Shown: positions 24,912 to 35,041, numbered from the stretch's first letter. The stretch is DNA of 64,000 nucleotides from Arthrobacter sp. (GCA_023264815.1 JAHFUZ010000010.1:1-64000), one strand, 5' to 3'. Notes: generated by a model not told the origin, from the sequence alone. Numbers and translations are program-made.

Positions 24912-25853
24912 GTGGCGACATGGGGAATGCCCGGATTTCGAGCCCTTCTGCTTGCCGTCGGGCTACTTCTGCCACTCGTTGTCCCGCCAGTTGAGGATGT
25001 TGAAAGCCCGGATCCAGACTTCGGTGGTGCCTGGAGGCCTGACGCGCTGGGAGTGGGAGGATATGTTTGGGACGCCGCTGCTAACGACTTCATTCGACAA
25101 CCGCCGGGGGTAGCGATCACGGATCCCAACACCTATAAATACGAATTGCAGTGCCACCTCGGCGGCGGCGACTTCGACACCGAATGCCTGAGCTATCAGA
25201 TACAGTGTGCGGACCGACCGGACGGGCAAGTAGGCATCCCGGTCGTTTGGTATTCGATGCCGAGAGGCGTTCCCGGTGCCGTGTGGGCCATCCATTCAGG
25301 CCCCACGTGCCTGTACGATGCACAACCCGAAGACCTCCTGCCGCGAATAGCCGCCGAGATCCAGCGCCGGTTTGAGAGCTTGCCGATCAATGCTGGTACC
25401 GTCGTCGCGCAGCCCAGTCCGCATACACTCCGCGGCGCGGAGACGAACTTCTATGCCGACGCGTCGGAACAGCAGTTTGATGTGACGATGTTCGGGCAGC
25501 GGGTCCATGTGGTGGCTACGCCGGTCCAGTACACGTGGAACTACGGAGACGGCACGGTATTTGGTCCGCAGCCTTCCATGGGCGGTCCGCTGCCACAGGA
25601 CCGCTGGGGCGAAAAGACACGGACCAGCCACATCTACGCGGCAACGGGCGATTACCAGGTGGTCCTCACCACGTCCTTCCAGGGAACCTACTCCGTGAAT
25701 GACGGCCCGCCACTGCCCATTCCCGGGCAGGGCCAGTTCAGTGCTCCGCCCCAGGGCATCAGCGTGTGGCGGTCCATCACCAGAAACTACGCCGACGACT
25801 GCAACCAGAACCCGCAGGGCCAGGGCTGCCCGGGGGTTGCCGCGGGACCCTAG
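24912..25853 (+). CDS. Secreted PKD-like domain protein
   Basis: A 313-residue protein from GTG 24912 (an ATG at 24927 is also possible). Residues ~6-30 form a signal peptide (PGFRALLLAVGLLLPLVVPP). The C-terminal half has a PKD-like pattern: VQYTWNYGDGTVFGP and SHIYAATGDYQVVLTTSFQG, then CNQNPQGQGCPG near the end. Its base composition is a little lower in GC than its neighbours. It follows the DUF6318 lipoprotein directly and is probably exported with it; both may be part of an envelope assembly of unknown job. Confidence 0.7.
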   Translation: MATWGMPGFRALLLAVGLLLPLVVPPVEDVESPDPDFGGAWRPDALGVGGYVWDAAANDFIRQPPGVAITDPNTYKYELQCHLGGGDFDTECLSYQIQCADRPDGQVGIPVVWYSMPRGVPGAVWAIHSGPTCLYDAQPEDLLPRIAAEIQRRFESLPINAGTVVAQPSPHTLRGAETNFYADASEQQFDVTMFGQRVHVVATPVQYTWNYGDGTVFGPQPSMGGPLPQDRWGEKTRTSHIYAATGDYQVVLTTSFQGTYSVNDGPPLPIPGQGQFSAPPQGISVWRSITRNYADDCNQNPQGQGCPGVAAGP

Positions 25854-25954
25854 ACAAAAGAAGCTGCCAGTGTGACGGCGCTCTCACCCGGAATAGATGC
25901 ACGCACCAGCCGGTTGGGCACAACAGAACCATTTCCCTTCGAAAGGAACTGTCT

Positions 25955-27025
25955 GTGCTGTTTTCCCCCTTGACTCTTGGTGAGCTTGAACTGTCCAACC
26001 GCCTGGTGATGGCGCCCCTCACGCGGCTTCGCGCGGGCCAGGAAGGTGTTCCCGGCCCCTTGCTGGTGGAGCACTACCGGCAGCGTGCATCGCTGGGCCT
26101 CATCGTCAGTGAAGGAACGTATCCGAGCCCGGCCGGACGCTCCTACATGGGCCAGCCCGGACTTGTGACCGAAGAGCAGATCGCCGGCTGGAAGAAGGTC
26201 ACCGACGCCGTCCACGCCGAGGGCGGCAGGATGTTCGCCCAGGTCATGCATGGCGGACGGGTGTCCCACCCGGACATCACGGGCGGCCACGAAATTGTGG
26301 CACCGAGCGCCGTGGCCATTGATGGCGAAGTCCGCACCCCGGCCGGAAAGAAGCCCTACCCGGTGCCCCATGCGCTGACCAGTGACGAACTGCCGGTTGT
26401 GATGCAGGAAATCGTCACCGCATCCCGCAACGCCATTGACGCCGGATTCGATGGCGTGGAGCTGCACTCCGCCAACGGCTACCTCCTGAACGAATTCCTC
26501 GCCCCGAACTCCAACATCCGCACGGACAGCTACGGTGGTTCCCCGGAAAACCGGGCCCGGTTCGTGATTGAAACGGTCAACGCGGTGGTCGCCGCCGTGG
26601 GTGCACCCCGTGTGGGCATCCGCATCTCCCCGGAACACAACGTGCAGGGCATCGCGGAATCAGACCCCGCCGACGTCCGCGCCACCTACCAGGTGCTGGT
26701 GGACAGCATTGCCCCGCTCAACCTCGCATACCTGAGCGTCCTCCACCACGATCCGACCAGCGGCTTGGTGCAGGACCTCCGGGCGCGCTTCAATGGCACG
26801 TTCCTGGTAAACACCGGCTTCGGCACCGTGACCACCAGGGACGAAGCGGCCGGGCTGGTGGCCGATGGCCACGCTGATGCCGTGGTGGTGGGCCGTCCTG
26901 CCATCGCCAACCCGGACCTGGCGCGACGCTGGAAGGAAAACCTTCCCCTGAACGAACCGGACCCGTCCACGTTCTACGCGGACAGCTCGGTGGGCTACAC
27001 GGACTACCCGGTCCACTCGGCCTGA
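25955..27025 (+). CDS. Old Yellow Enzyme-family alkene reductase
   Basis: A 356-residue FMN enzyme; start GTG 25955, with GAAAGGAA 7-8 nt upstream. Typical features: LELSNRLVMAPLTRLRAGQE, FAQVMHGGRVSHPD, the active-site pattern VELHSANGYLLNEFLAPNSN (HxxN), TDSYGGSPENRARF, and VVVGRPAIANPDLARRW for phosphate binding. These enzymes reduce activated C=C bonds with NADPH (NemA/XenB-like) and are often linked to quinone, nitro or reactive-electrophile stress. It is monocistronic with its own terminator. Confidence 0.92.
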   Translation: MLFSPLTLGELELSNRLVMAPLTRLRAGQEGVPGPLLVEHYRQRASLGLIVSEGTYPSPAGRSYMGQPGLVTEEQIAGWKKVTDAVHAEGGRMFAQVMHGGRVSHPDITGGHEIVAPSAVAIDGEVRTPAGKKPYPVPHALTSDELPVVMQEIVTASRNAIDAGFDGVELHSANGYLLNEFLAPNSNIRTDSYGGSPENRARFVIETVNAVVAAVGAPRVGIRISPEHNVQGIAESDPADVRATYQVLVDSIAPLNLAYLSVLHHDPTSGLVQDLRARFNGTFLVNTGFGTVTTRDEAAGLVADGHADAVVVGRPAIANPDLARRWKENLPLNEPDPSTFYADSSVGYTDYPVHSA

Positions 27026-27057
27026 CTGGCGGTCCGGGGTCCAACCCTGAATTAACG

Positions 27058-27092
27058 ACGACGGCGGCACCCGGTCTGGGTGCCGCCGTCGT
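27058..27092 (+). terminator. Intrinsic terminator after OYE gene
   Basis: ACGACGGCGGCACCC (27058-27072) pairs perfectly with GGGTGCCGCCGTCGT (27078-27092) over a 5-nt loop. The first 13 bases match the core of the terminator at 2935-2988. Confidence 0.85.
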
Positions 27093-27238
27093 TGGCTGCG
27101 CGGGGTGCTGTCCCGGCAGCTTGAGCCGTGAGCCATCCGACGGCTGTGGGCTCTTTTGTTGGAAAATGGCCCGCCCGGGCTCTGTAGATCCGAGCGGTAC
27201 CGCCAGAATACTCCAGCGAATGGATTATTGCTAGGGGC

Positions 27239-27535
27239 TTACAGGAATGCTTCCCTGCCGGTTCCTTCGCGCATCACGAGCCTGTCGTCCTGGATGGAAA
27301 CGAGCAGGCTCCTGGGCTTGCCGCTGACCTTGGTGATGGCCTTCAGGCCGCGGTTGGTCACCTCCACGCCCACCTGGGCGCCCTTGGCAGGCAGTTCAAT
27401 GGATGTTTCGAAGGCTTCCCCCAGGAGCGGGTTCGTGGAGACGCCAACATCCCGGCGGACCTCCTTGCCGTTGACCATGACGGTGATGTTGGCATCGTCG
27501 AATCCATCCTGAAAGACGATGAGCAGTTCCCGCAT
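27239..27535 (-). CDS. Small conserved protein of unknown function
   Basis: A 98-residue soluble protein; ATG 27535 follows GAGGAAGAGG. No known domain, membrane segment or cysteine cluster is seen. It is rich in beta-prone stretches (LLIVFQDGFDDANITVMVNG, then VGVEVTNRGLKAITKVSG and SLLVSIQDDRLVMREG), compatible with a small beta-sandwich. It is divergent from the Tex gene. I do not recognise its function. Confidence 0.6.
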   Translation of the reverse strand: MRELLIVFQDGFDDANITVMVNGKEVRRDVGVSTNPLLGEAFETSIELPAKGAQVGVEVTNRGLKAITKVSGKPRSLLVSIQDDRLVMREGTGREAFL

Positions 27536-27668
27536 GGTGGCCTCTTCCTCGAAAGCGATTGCCTGTGACTGCATATCCACTACAGCACTTCGCGGCCCGG
27601 AGCGGAATACCCGGCCTGTCCGGACGCCGTCGCTGGAGGCGGGTGACGGGGTAAGGCAAAATGTTCAG

Positions 27669-30086
27669 GTGACTGAACTCCCGCACGCCCTGTCTGCCCC
27701 AGCATCCGCCGCCACCCCGGACAGCGCCATCCACGCCCAGATCGCCGCTGAGCTGGGCGTGAAAACCTGGCAGGTGAAAGCCGCGGTGGAACTGCTCGAC
27801 GGCGGTTCCACCGTCCCGTTCATCGCCCGGTATCGCAAGGAAGCCACCGGGACGCTGGATGACACCCAGCTTCGCGAGCTCGACGAGCGGCTGCGCTACC
27901 TTCGGGAACTGGAGGACCGCCGTCGTACTGTCCTGGACGCCCTCGCCTCGCAGGGACAGCTCACAGGTGAGCTGCAGAAGGCGGTCCTCGCCGCAGACAC
28001 CAAGTCCCGGCTTGAGGACATCTACCTGCCGTTCAAGTCCAAGCGGCGCACCAAAGCGCAGATCGCCCGCGAGGCCGGCCTGGAGCCCCTCGCGGACTCG
28101 CTGCTCAAGCGGCCCGAGCTGGACCCCGAACGCGAAGCGGCCAAGTACCGCAACGCGGAGCACTCCATCGATGACGCCGCGGCGGCACTCGCCGGCGCGC
28201 GTTCCATTCTCGTGGAACGCGCGGCCCAGGATCCGGAGCTCGCCGCCACCCTGCGAGAGCGGCTCTGGACCCAGGGGCGGATGGTGTCGCGCGTCAGGAA
28301 GGGCAAGGAAGCCGAAGGCCAGAAGTTCGCCGACTACTTTGAGTTTGCGCAGGCACCGTCCGGGATGCCCTCGCACCGCGTCCTCGCCCTGCTGCGCGGC
28401 GAGAAGGACGGCGTCCTTGAATTGGACCTCACCGAAGCGGATCCAGCGGACGACGACGCCCTGGCCGCCGCGCGCTCGCGGTACGAAAGTGCGGTGGCCA
28501 GGTGCCTCGGGGTTGCCGACCGTGGCCGTCCCGCCGATGCCTGGCTCATGCAGACCGCGCAGCTTGCCTGGCGCTCGCGGGTGCTTGCGCGGCTGACCGC
28601 TGACCTTCGCGGCCGCATGTTCACCGCCGCCGAGGATGAGGCGGTGCGGGTGTTCGCCGCGAACCTGCGCGATGTCCTGCTGGCCGCACCTGCCGGCAAC
28701 CGGGCCACCCTGGGCCTGGACCCGGGACTGAGGACCGGCGTGAAGGTGGCTGTTGTGGACGGCACCGGCAAGGTGGTGGCCACCGACACGGTATACCCGC
28801 ACGCGCCGGCCCGGAAATGGGACGAAGCGCTGGCCACCCTGGCGGGTCTCGCGCGCAAACATCACGTGGAACTGGTGGCCATCGGCAACGGCACGGCGTC
28901 GCGGGAGACGGACAAGCTGGCCGCAGAGCTGATTAAGCTGCTGCCCGCGACGGAGAAAAAGCCGCAGAAACTGGTGGTGTCCGAGGCCGGAGCGTCGGTG
29001 TACTCGGCGTCGGCGCTGGCGGCAGCCGAACTGCCCGGCATGGATGTCTCCCTGCGCGGCGCGGTATCCATCGCCCGCCGGTTGCAGGACCCGCTGGCCG
29101 AGCTGGTGAAAATTGATCCCAAATCCATCGGCGTGGGGCAGTACCAGCACGACGTCACGGCATCGAAACTGGACCGCAGCCTGGACGCGGTAGTGGAAGA
29201 CTGCGTGAACGCCGTGGGCGTCGATGTGAACACGGCGTCACCGGCGCTGCTGAGCCGCGTGGCCGGCGTGGGACCCCTGCTGAGCGAAAACATAGTGGCC
29301 TACCGGAACGAGCACGGACCGTTCGCCAAGCGCAGTGAGCTGAAGAAGGTCCCACGGCTGGGGGCCAAGGCGTTCGAGCAGTGTGCAGGCTTCCTGCGGA
29401 TTACCGGCGGAGCGGAGCCGCTGGACGCCTCCAGCGTGCACCCGGAAGCGTATGCCGTGGCACGCAGGATCCTGCTGGCGGCCGGTTCGGCTCCGGCTTC
29501 ATCCCTGGATCCGCGGGAGTTTGTGGACGGGACGTTCGGCCTGCCCACCGTCCAGGACATCCTCGCCGAGTTGGACAAGCCCGGCCGTGACCCGCGGCCT
29601 GCCTTTGCTGCCGCGACGTTCTCCGAAGGCATTGAGAAGATCTCCGACCTCAAACCCGGCATGGTGCTGGAAGGAACTGTGACCAACGTGGCTGCCTTCG
29701 GCGCGTTTGTGGACGTGGGAGTGCACCAGGACGGCCTGGTGCACGTGTCCGCGCTTGCCAACCGGTTCGTCGCGGACCCCCGCGAAGTGGTCAAGTCGGG
29801 GCAGGTTGTTCGCGTCAAAGTCCTGGAGGCGGACCCCGAACGGAAGCGGATTTCGCTGACGTTAAGGCTCGACGACGAGCCGTCGGCTTCCGGTGGGCGG
29901 GTGCAGTCCGGACGCGGCCCGGCCCGGCAGCCCGATGCGCAGGGAAACCGCGGTGCCGGCAACCGGAATTCACCTGGCGGAAAGACTGAGGCCAGGTCAT
30001 CGGCTGGCCGGCTTCCCGCATCAAAGCCGGCGCCGGCCAATACCGCCATGGCTGAGGCGCTTCGGAAGGCCGGGCTCGGAAAATAA
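27669..30086 (+). CDS. tex: Tex-like RNA-binding transcription accessory protein
   Basis: An 805-residue protein with the complete Tex layout: N-terminal helical region ending in VPFIARYRKEATGTLDDTQL, then a YqgF/RNase H-like domain (LGLDPGLRTGVKVAVVDGTG), two helix-hairpin-helix motifs (SPALLSRVAGVGPLLSENIV; LKKVPRLGAKAFEQCAGFLR) and an S1 RNA-binding domain (LKPGMVLEGTVTNVAAFGAF, VDVGVHQDGLVHVSAL). A low-complexity Gly/Pro/Ala-rich tail follows. Tex binds nucleic acid and influences transcription and stress survival. Start GTG 27669; the ATG at 27661 is out of frame. Confidence 0.93.
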   Translation: MTELPHALSAPASAATPDSAIHAQIAAELGVKTWQVKAAVELLDGGSTVPFIARYRKEATGTLDDTQLRELDERLRYLRELEDRRRTVLDALASQGQLTGELQKAVLAADTKSRLEDIYLPFKSKRRTKAQIAREAGLEPLADSLLKRPELDPEREAAKYRNAEHSIDDAAAALAGARSILVERAAQDPELAATLRERLWTQGRMVSRVRKGKEAEGQKFADYFEFAQAPSGMPSHRVLALLRGEKDGVLELDLTEADPADDDALAAARSRYESAVARCLGVADRGRPADAWLMQTAQLAWRSRVLARLTADLRGRMFTAAEDEAVRVFAANLRDVLLAAPAGNRATLGLDPGLRTGVKVAVVDGTGKVVATDTVYPHAPARKWDEALATLAGLARKHHVELVAIGNGTASRETDKLAAELIKLLPATEKKPQKLVVSEAGASVYSASALAAAELPGMDVSLRGAVSIARRLQDPLAELVKIDPKSIGVGQYQHDVTASKLDRSLDAVVEDCVNAVGVDVNTASPALLSRVAGVGPLLSENIVAYRNEHGPFAKRSELKKVPRLGAKAFEQCAGFLRITGGAEPLDASSVHPEAYAVARRILLAAGSAPASSLDPREFVDGTFGLPTVQDILAELDKPGRDPRPAFAAATFSEGIEKISDLKPGMVLEGTVTNVAAFGAFVDVGVHQDGLVHVSALANRFVADPREVVKSGQVVRVKVLEADPERKRISLTLRLDDEPSASGGRVQSGRGPARQPDAQGNRGAGNRNSPGGKTEARSSAGRLPASKPAPANTAMAEALRKAGLGK

Positions 30087-30121
30087 TCCCGCACGCTTGC
30101 GCGGGAGTCGCCAAAGAACGC

Positions 30122-30982
30122 TCAGGGGTGCCGGACTCCAGTGCCCGCCAGGACCTCGCGGTAGCCTTCCCGGAACGTCGGATAGGCCAACTCGAGCCCG
30201 GAACGCCGGAGCAGCGCATTGCTGCAGCGCTTGTTGCCGCCGCGGGCCTCGCCGGCCGGGCCAACAGGAGGCGCGGGGTACCCCATCTCGGCTGCCAGGA
30301 ACCGGAGCACATCGCCCAGTTCGGCGGGAGAGTCGTCCACCCCGATGTAAACCGACGCAGGGTCAATGGCAACGGTAGCCAGGTGGACGATCGCGGCAGC
30401 CGCATCGTCGCGGTGGATGCGGTTGGTGAACCGGGACTCATCGGGAATCACGGCGGACCCGGTGCGCACCTGGTCGATCAGCCGTGTCCGGCCCGGGCCG
30501 TAGATTCCGCCCAGCCGCAGCACCACAGGAGCGGACCCGGTGCCGCGCAGCCGCGACAGCAGCAGCTCTTCCGCCTCGCGGAGGATGCGGCCCGAGAACC
30601 CGCCCGGCACCGCCGTCGTCCGCTCATCAACCCAGCCACCGCCGGCGTCCCCGTACACGGCGGTGGAGGACACAAAAAGCACCCGCTGAGGCGTCACGCC
30701 GTCGCGCGCCAGGGCGTCCAGTACGTGCGCCAGCCCGTCCACGTAGGCGGCCCGGTAAGCCGCTTCGGTGGGGGAGCTGGCGGCAACGGCCACGACGACG
30801 GCGGTGGTGTCCGCCGGGACCACAGGCAGGGAGGCGGAGCTCAGGTCAGCCGCCACCCCTTCGATCGCTGCCGGGAGTTTCCCGGGGGAGCGGCGCCAGC
30901 CCACCACCCGGTGCCCGGCCGCGGCGAAGCGCAGGCCGGCTTCGGTGCCCAGGTCGCCGCAACCGGCCAGGAGAATCGTCAC
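30122..30982 (-). CDS. NAD(P)-dependent epimerase/dehydratase-like (atypical SDR)
   Basis: A 286-residue Rossmann protein with the nucleotide-binding start ILLAGCGDLGTEAGLRFAA, then VLFVSSTAVYGDAGGGWVDE and VVLRLGGIYGPGR. The normal SDR YxxxK is not evident after SSTAVYG, which marks it as an atypical extended SDR (YeeZ-like); some of these keep binding but lose catalysis. It ends close to the Tex 3' end (convergent) and starts 4 nt downstream of the next gene's stop, so these two genes form an operon. Confidence 0.8.
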   Translation of the reverse strand: MTILLAGCGDLGTEAGLRFAAAGHRVVGWRRSPGKLPAAIEGVAADLSSASLPVVPADTTAVVVAVAASSPTEAAYRAAYVDGLAHVLDALARDGVTPQRVLFVSSTAVYGDAGGGWVDERTTAVPGGFSGRILREAEELLLSRLRGTGSAPVVLRLGGIYGPGRTRLIDQVRTGSAVIPDESRFTNRIHRDDAAAAIVHLATVAIDPASVYIGVDDSPAELGDVLRFLAAEMGYPAPPVGPAGEARGGNKRCSNALLRRSGLELAYPTFREGYREVLAGTGVRHP

Positions 30983-30986
30983 GGGG

Positions 30987-31913
30987 TCAGGAAGCCAGAA
31001 CCGACGGGGCCGGAACCGGGAAGAACACGCGGGGATCCTGGAGCAGTGCCGGGTAGTCGAACGCTGCCCGGTCGATCACGTCGGTGACGCTGAAGTTGCG
31101 GCCGAAGCGGCCGTCGTCGAGCGTGATGGGGCGGCCCAGGACCTGGCCTACGGCGAACTTCCGGCCCTCCTCGAACGACACGGCCACGGTGGTCTTGCCG
31201 GGGAGCGTGGCGAACGCTTCCTCCTGGGCCTGGCGCTTGCGCGTGGGCTTCTTGACGAGCTTCGGGGGCAGCTTCCGCGGCTGCTTGGAAGGCCGGCGCG
31301 ATCCGTCGTCGATGTACACAGGGGAGTAGCCGTCCGGGTCCGTCCCAGCCGTGGTGGCGCTGGCGCGCCGGACCGGCGGCAGGGCCACGGTCCTAAGGGT
31401 CTGCGGGTCAACGTCCGGGTACGGGTCGCGGAGGATCCACAGGAAGTCGTCCTCGGGGTCGGCCGGAAGGAATTCGTGCTTGGGTTCAGGCCAGATGTAG
31501 TCCACATCGAGGTCGGCGTCGGTGAACACCGTCTTGTAGAACTTGGGCTCCTTGTGCACCAGCTTGGCGCGGTGGCTCAGGTGGAAGTTGGGATCTCCGA
31601 GCCATGGCGGCATGGGGATTTTGGCGGCGTAGTCCGGGTGGGCGGCCTGGGGCGCGAACTCAGTGATGTTGGCGCGGGTGTTGTCGGGATGGCCGCGGGC
31701 GGTCCACTCATCCACCATCGCCAGGCCGTACAGGGTCAGGGCGGGCACATGGCCCATCCACATGCGGACGGCGGGGTGGGTCTGCCAGCCGTACTCGGGA
31801 ATCACCAAGGCCCGGAGGGTCTGCAGCGCCTCGACACGCTGCTTGCCAAGCCTGGCGGTGTCCAGTGCGGCGGCACTCTGCCGGAAATCGGGGTACGGAA
31901 GGAAGGTTTGCAT
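30987..31913 (-). CDS. MSMEG_6728-type DNA glycosylase-like protein
   Basis: A 308-residue protein whose first ~130 residues match the pyrimidine-dimer glycosylase/endonuclease V-like fold of the MSMEG_6728 family: MQTFLPYPDFRQSAAALDTA, RLGKQRVEALQTLRALVIP, then MWMGHVPALTLYGLAMVDEW. The C-terminal half is basic and Pro-rich (SKQPRKLPPKLVKKPTRKRQ), suiting DNA binding. Function in DNA repair is inferred. Start chosen at MQTFLP, the family's normal N-terminus, although AAGGG abuts the ATG with no spacer. It is the upstream gene of an operon with the epimerase-like gene. Confidence 0.72.
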   Translation of the reverse strand: MQTFLPYPDFRQSAAALDTARLGKQRVEALQTLRALVIPEYGWQTHPAVRMWMGHVPALTLYGLAMVDEWTARGHPDNTRANITEFAPQAAHPDYAAKIPMPPWLGDPNFHLSHRAKLVHKEPKFYKTVFTDADLDVDYIWPEPKHEFLPADPEDDFLWILRDPYPDVDPQTLRTVALPPVRRASATTAGTDPDGYSPVYIDDGSRRPSKQPRKLPPKLVKKPTRKRQAQEEAFATLPGKTTVAVSFEEGRKFAVGQVLGRPITLDDGRFGRNFSVTDVIDRAAFDYPALLQDPRVFFPVPAPSVLAS

Positions 31914-32080
31914 CCCTTCAGTCTGACGGCACACGGCGGATGTTCCAATTGCAGTGCCCGCCGCCACACGGGGAGCACACGCAGCACGAACCAAGGTGTT
32001 CACATAGTGGACCGATGCATACAGGGATTGCCGTTACCCACTAAGATCTCCGAAACGCCCCACCGTCCCGGAAGTCCCCC

Positions 32081-32671
32081 ATGACAATTTCTCTTGAATC
32101 GACCCCCGGTCCATCGCAGCACGTCAAGCCCAAATTCGGGCAGATGCTGGGCCCGGAGGCCAAGGGCATCCTGGTCCTTGATGAATTTACGATTGATCCG
32201 GCCGAAGCACGTAAGGAACAACACGGTTTCCGTGCCGCCATGGCATCGGTCGCTCTGACCCTGCGCCGGATCGTGGCGCTGCGTGTGGTGATTGCCCTCG
32301 TGGCCATCGGCAACATGCCCCTGTTCCTGCTGAACAGCGGCTGGTGGATCTACGCCGTTTCCCTGGCGCTCGTGGTGGCTGTCCACCTCGCAGTTTCCTG
32401 GCTCAACAAGCACGAACCGAAGGTGCGCCAGCGCCAGATGCTGCAGCTCCACCTGCACCGGGAACGGAGCGCCAACTACCGCAAGGTCCGCGACGCCGTG
32501 AAGTACATGATTGACGCCCCCGGCCGCATGAACGAGCACCTCTACCTTGAACTGCTCGCCGCCAAGCGTGTGGCGCTGAACGTTGCCCACGGCACGGTGG
32601 CGCTGCTGGACACCACTGACGCCCACGCCTGGAAAGTGCGCATCGTCCGGGAAATCCCGGCCGCCGCATAA
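32081..32671 (+). CDS. Conserved membrane protein of unknown function
   Basis: A 196-residue protein with two adjacent hydrophobic helices near residues 65-110 (RVVIALVAIGNMPLFLLNSG, WWIYAVSLALVVAVHLAVSW). The flanks are cytoplasmic-looking: an acidic N-terminus and a ~90-residue charged C-terminal tail with many Arg/His. I recognise no domain. The start at ATG 32081 lacks a clear ribosome-binding site; AAGTCCCCC lies upstream. It is followed by a strong bidirectional hairpin terminator. Confidence 0.65.
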   Translation: MTISLESTPGPSQHVKPKFGQMLGPEAKGILVLDEFTIDPAEARKEQHGFRAAMASVALTLRRIVALRVVIALVAIGNMPLFLLNSGWWIYAVSLALVVAVHLAVSWLNKHEPKVRQRQMLQLHLHRERSANYRKVRDAVKYMIDAPGRMNEHLYLELLAAKRVALNVAHGTVALLDTTDAHAWKVRIVREIPAAA

Positions 32672-32717
32672 CTCCCCGGCCAGCCGCTGGGATTACCCAC
32701 AGGCTGAACAAACAGGC

Positions 32718-32769
32718 AAAGAACGACGCCGGACCTCCCCTTGAGCGGGGAGTTCCGGCGTCGTTCTTT
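32718..32769. terminator. Strong bidirectional terminator
   Basis: AAAGAACGACGCCGG pairs with CCGGCGTCGTTCTTT, with CTCCCC/GGGGAG continuing the stem inside a TTGAG-like loop (32718-32769). The flanking A- and T-runs make it effective in both directions, between the convergent membrane protein and Rpf genes. Confidence 0.9.
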
Positions 32770-32834
32770 CATGCGTCAGCCCTTCCCCGGGGTGAAAAGG
32801 GGGAACGAAGAAGCCCCCGGGGACAGCTGAACGC

Positions 32835-33569
<735 letters not shown>

Positions 33570-33629
33570 TCACTTTTCGGTGGCTGCCGGCCGGGCAGTT
33601 CTGGTGGAGGCAGCACCGGGCATTCATTC

Positions 33630-33644
33630 GCCCGCCTTGCGGGC
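33630..33644 (-). promoter_or_regulatory. Hairpin in rpf leader
   Basis: GCCCGC-AAG-GCGGGC on the minus strand, a 6-bp stem about 140 nt upstream of the rpf-like start. It may be part of the leader RNA structure; no known riboswitch matches it. Confidence 0.35.
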
Positions 33645-33739
33645 TTGCTTTTCACGCTAGGACATCGCGGCGCCGTTATCAAACCGAAATTCAGCCGGCC
33701 CGGGTGCCCGCGGCCGATGTGCCCATCCGGCCAGGGGAC

Positions 33740-33751
33740 TATCCTGACCGG
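33740..33751 (+). promoter_or_regulatory. Leaderless -10 element of deaminase gene
   Basis: TATCCT (33740-33745) is followed by exactly 6 nt and then ATG 33752, the spacing that puts +1 on the start codon. The -35 region is weak. Confidence 0.5.
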
Positions 33752-34804
33752 ATGGATATTATTGCGGACGGCACTGCCGCGCCTGAAACCGACATTGCCA
33801 ACCCACAGCTGGAGACGGAAGCCGCGCGGATCCTTCCCCTGGCCGAACTGCATCTGCATATTGAAGGTACGCTGCAGCCCGAGCTGATCTTTGAGCTGGC
33901 CGAACGTCACGGGATCAAGCTTCCGTACTCCGGGCTCGAGGAACTGCGGTCGCTGTACGAGTTCACCGACCTGCAGTCTTTCCTGGACCTGTACTACGCC
34001 AACATGGCGGTGCTGCAGACCGAGCAGGACTTCGCTGACATGACCCGCGCCTACCTGGCCCGGGCGGCCGCCGCCGGGGTCAGGCATGCCGAGATCATGA
34101 TGGACCCGCAGGCCCACATCTCCCGCGGTGTCAGCCTGGAAACCTGCGTCAACGGCGTGGCCTCGGCGCTGGCAACATCCGAGGAAGAGTTTGGCATCTC
34201 CACGCTGCTGATCGCCGCGTTCCTGCGCGACCTGTCCGAGGAGTCGGCACTGGAGGTCCTGGACGGGCTGCTGGCCATGAAGGCACCCATCGCGGCCATT
34301 GGCCTGGATTCAGCCGAGGTGGGCAACCCGCCGGCCAAGTTTGAGCGGCTGTTCGCCAAGGCCCGCGAAGCGGGCCTCCGCCTCACCGCCCACGCGGGCG
34401 AGGAGGGGCCGGCGTCGTACATCATTGAAGCCCTGGACGTGCTGGGAGTGGAACGGATTGACCACGGCATCCGCTGCATGGAGGACGCGGACCTGGTGGA
34501 GCGGCTCGTTGACGAGCGGATTCCGCTGACGGTCTGCCCGCTGTCCAACGTCCGGCTCCGGGCGGTGGATACGATGGCGGACCACCCGTTGCCTGCCATG
34601 CTCGCCGCCGGGCTCAACGTTTCGGTGAATTCTGACGATCCTGCGTACTTCGGCGGCTACGTGGATGACAACTTCGCACAGCTCCAGGCGGTCTTCGAGT
34701 TGTCCGAGTTCGACAGGTCCCGGCTTGCGGCAAACTCCATCCACTCGTCGTTCGCGTCCGAGGAGCGGAAGGCCGAGCTGCTGGACGAGTTGAACAGAGG
34801 CTAG
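33752..34804 (+). CDS. Adenosine/adenine deaminase family enzyme
   Basis: A 350-residue zinc enzyme: HxH at H34/H36 (AELHLHIEGTLQPELIFEL), then HAGEE, DHGIRCMED and NSDDPAYFGGYVDDN. The form HLHIEGTLEPE-like with DPAYFGGY is typical of the adenine deaminases of this superfamily (the PA0148/yeast AAH1 type); adenosine deaminases usually read HxHLDGA. I therefore favour adenine deamination to hypoxanthine, in purine salvage, but adenosine is possible. Start ATG 33752 is leaderless by its -10 spacing; the open frame extends upstream to 33704. Confidence 0.88.
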   Translation: MDIIADGTAAPETDIANPQLETEAARILPLAELHLHIEGTLQPELIFELAERHGIKLPYSGLEELRSLYEFTDLQSFLDLYYANMAVLQTEQDFADMTRAYLARAAAAGVRHAEIMMDPQAHISRGVSLETCVNGVASALATSEEEFGISTLLIAAFLRDLSEESALEVLDGLLAMKAPIAAIGLDSAEVGNPPAKFERLFAKAREAGLRLTAHAGEEGPASYIIEALDVLGVERIDHGIRCMEDADLVERLVDERIPLTVCPLSNVRLRAVDTMADHPLPAMLAAGLNVSVNSDDPAYFGGYVDDNFAQLQAVFELSEFDRSRLAANSIHSSFASEERKAELLDELNRG

Positions 34805-34842
34805 CTCGCGCCCGGGGCCCTCGCTACACTGGGCTCAGCGCC

Positions 34843-34870
34843 TCGGGCACGCGACTGGCGGTGCCCCCGA
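34843..34870 (+). terminator. Probable terminator after deaminase gene
   Basis: TCGGGCAC (34843-34850) pairs with GTGCCCCCGA (34861-34870) with a 2-nt bulge and 10-nt loop, followed by AAAAG. Rather weak but well placed. Confidence 0.45.
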
Positions 34871-35041
34871 AAAGCGCCCCAGGGTTGAGTAAACAGCCCG
34901 CCAGACGAGACTCTTGCCTCAGTTCCGGTGTAATCGGCGTCATAGTCGGTCACGACACGCAGAGTTAACCATTTCAAGTCGTGCGATTTAATACGGTGTT
35001 GGCAAGATGCCTAGTGACAGATCGCTTTACTAAGGGGAATC

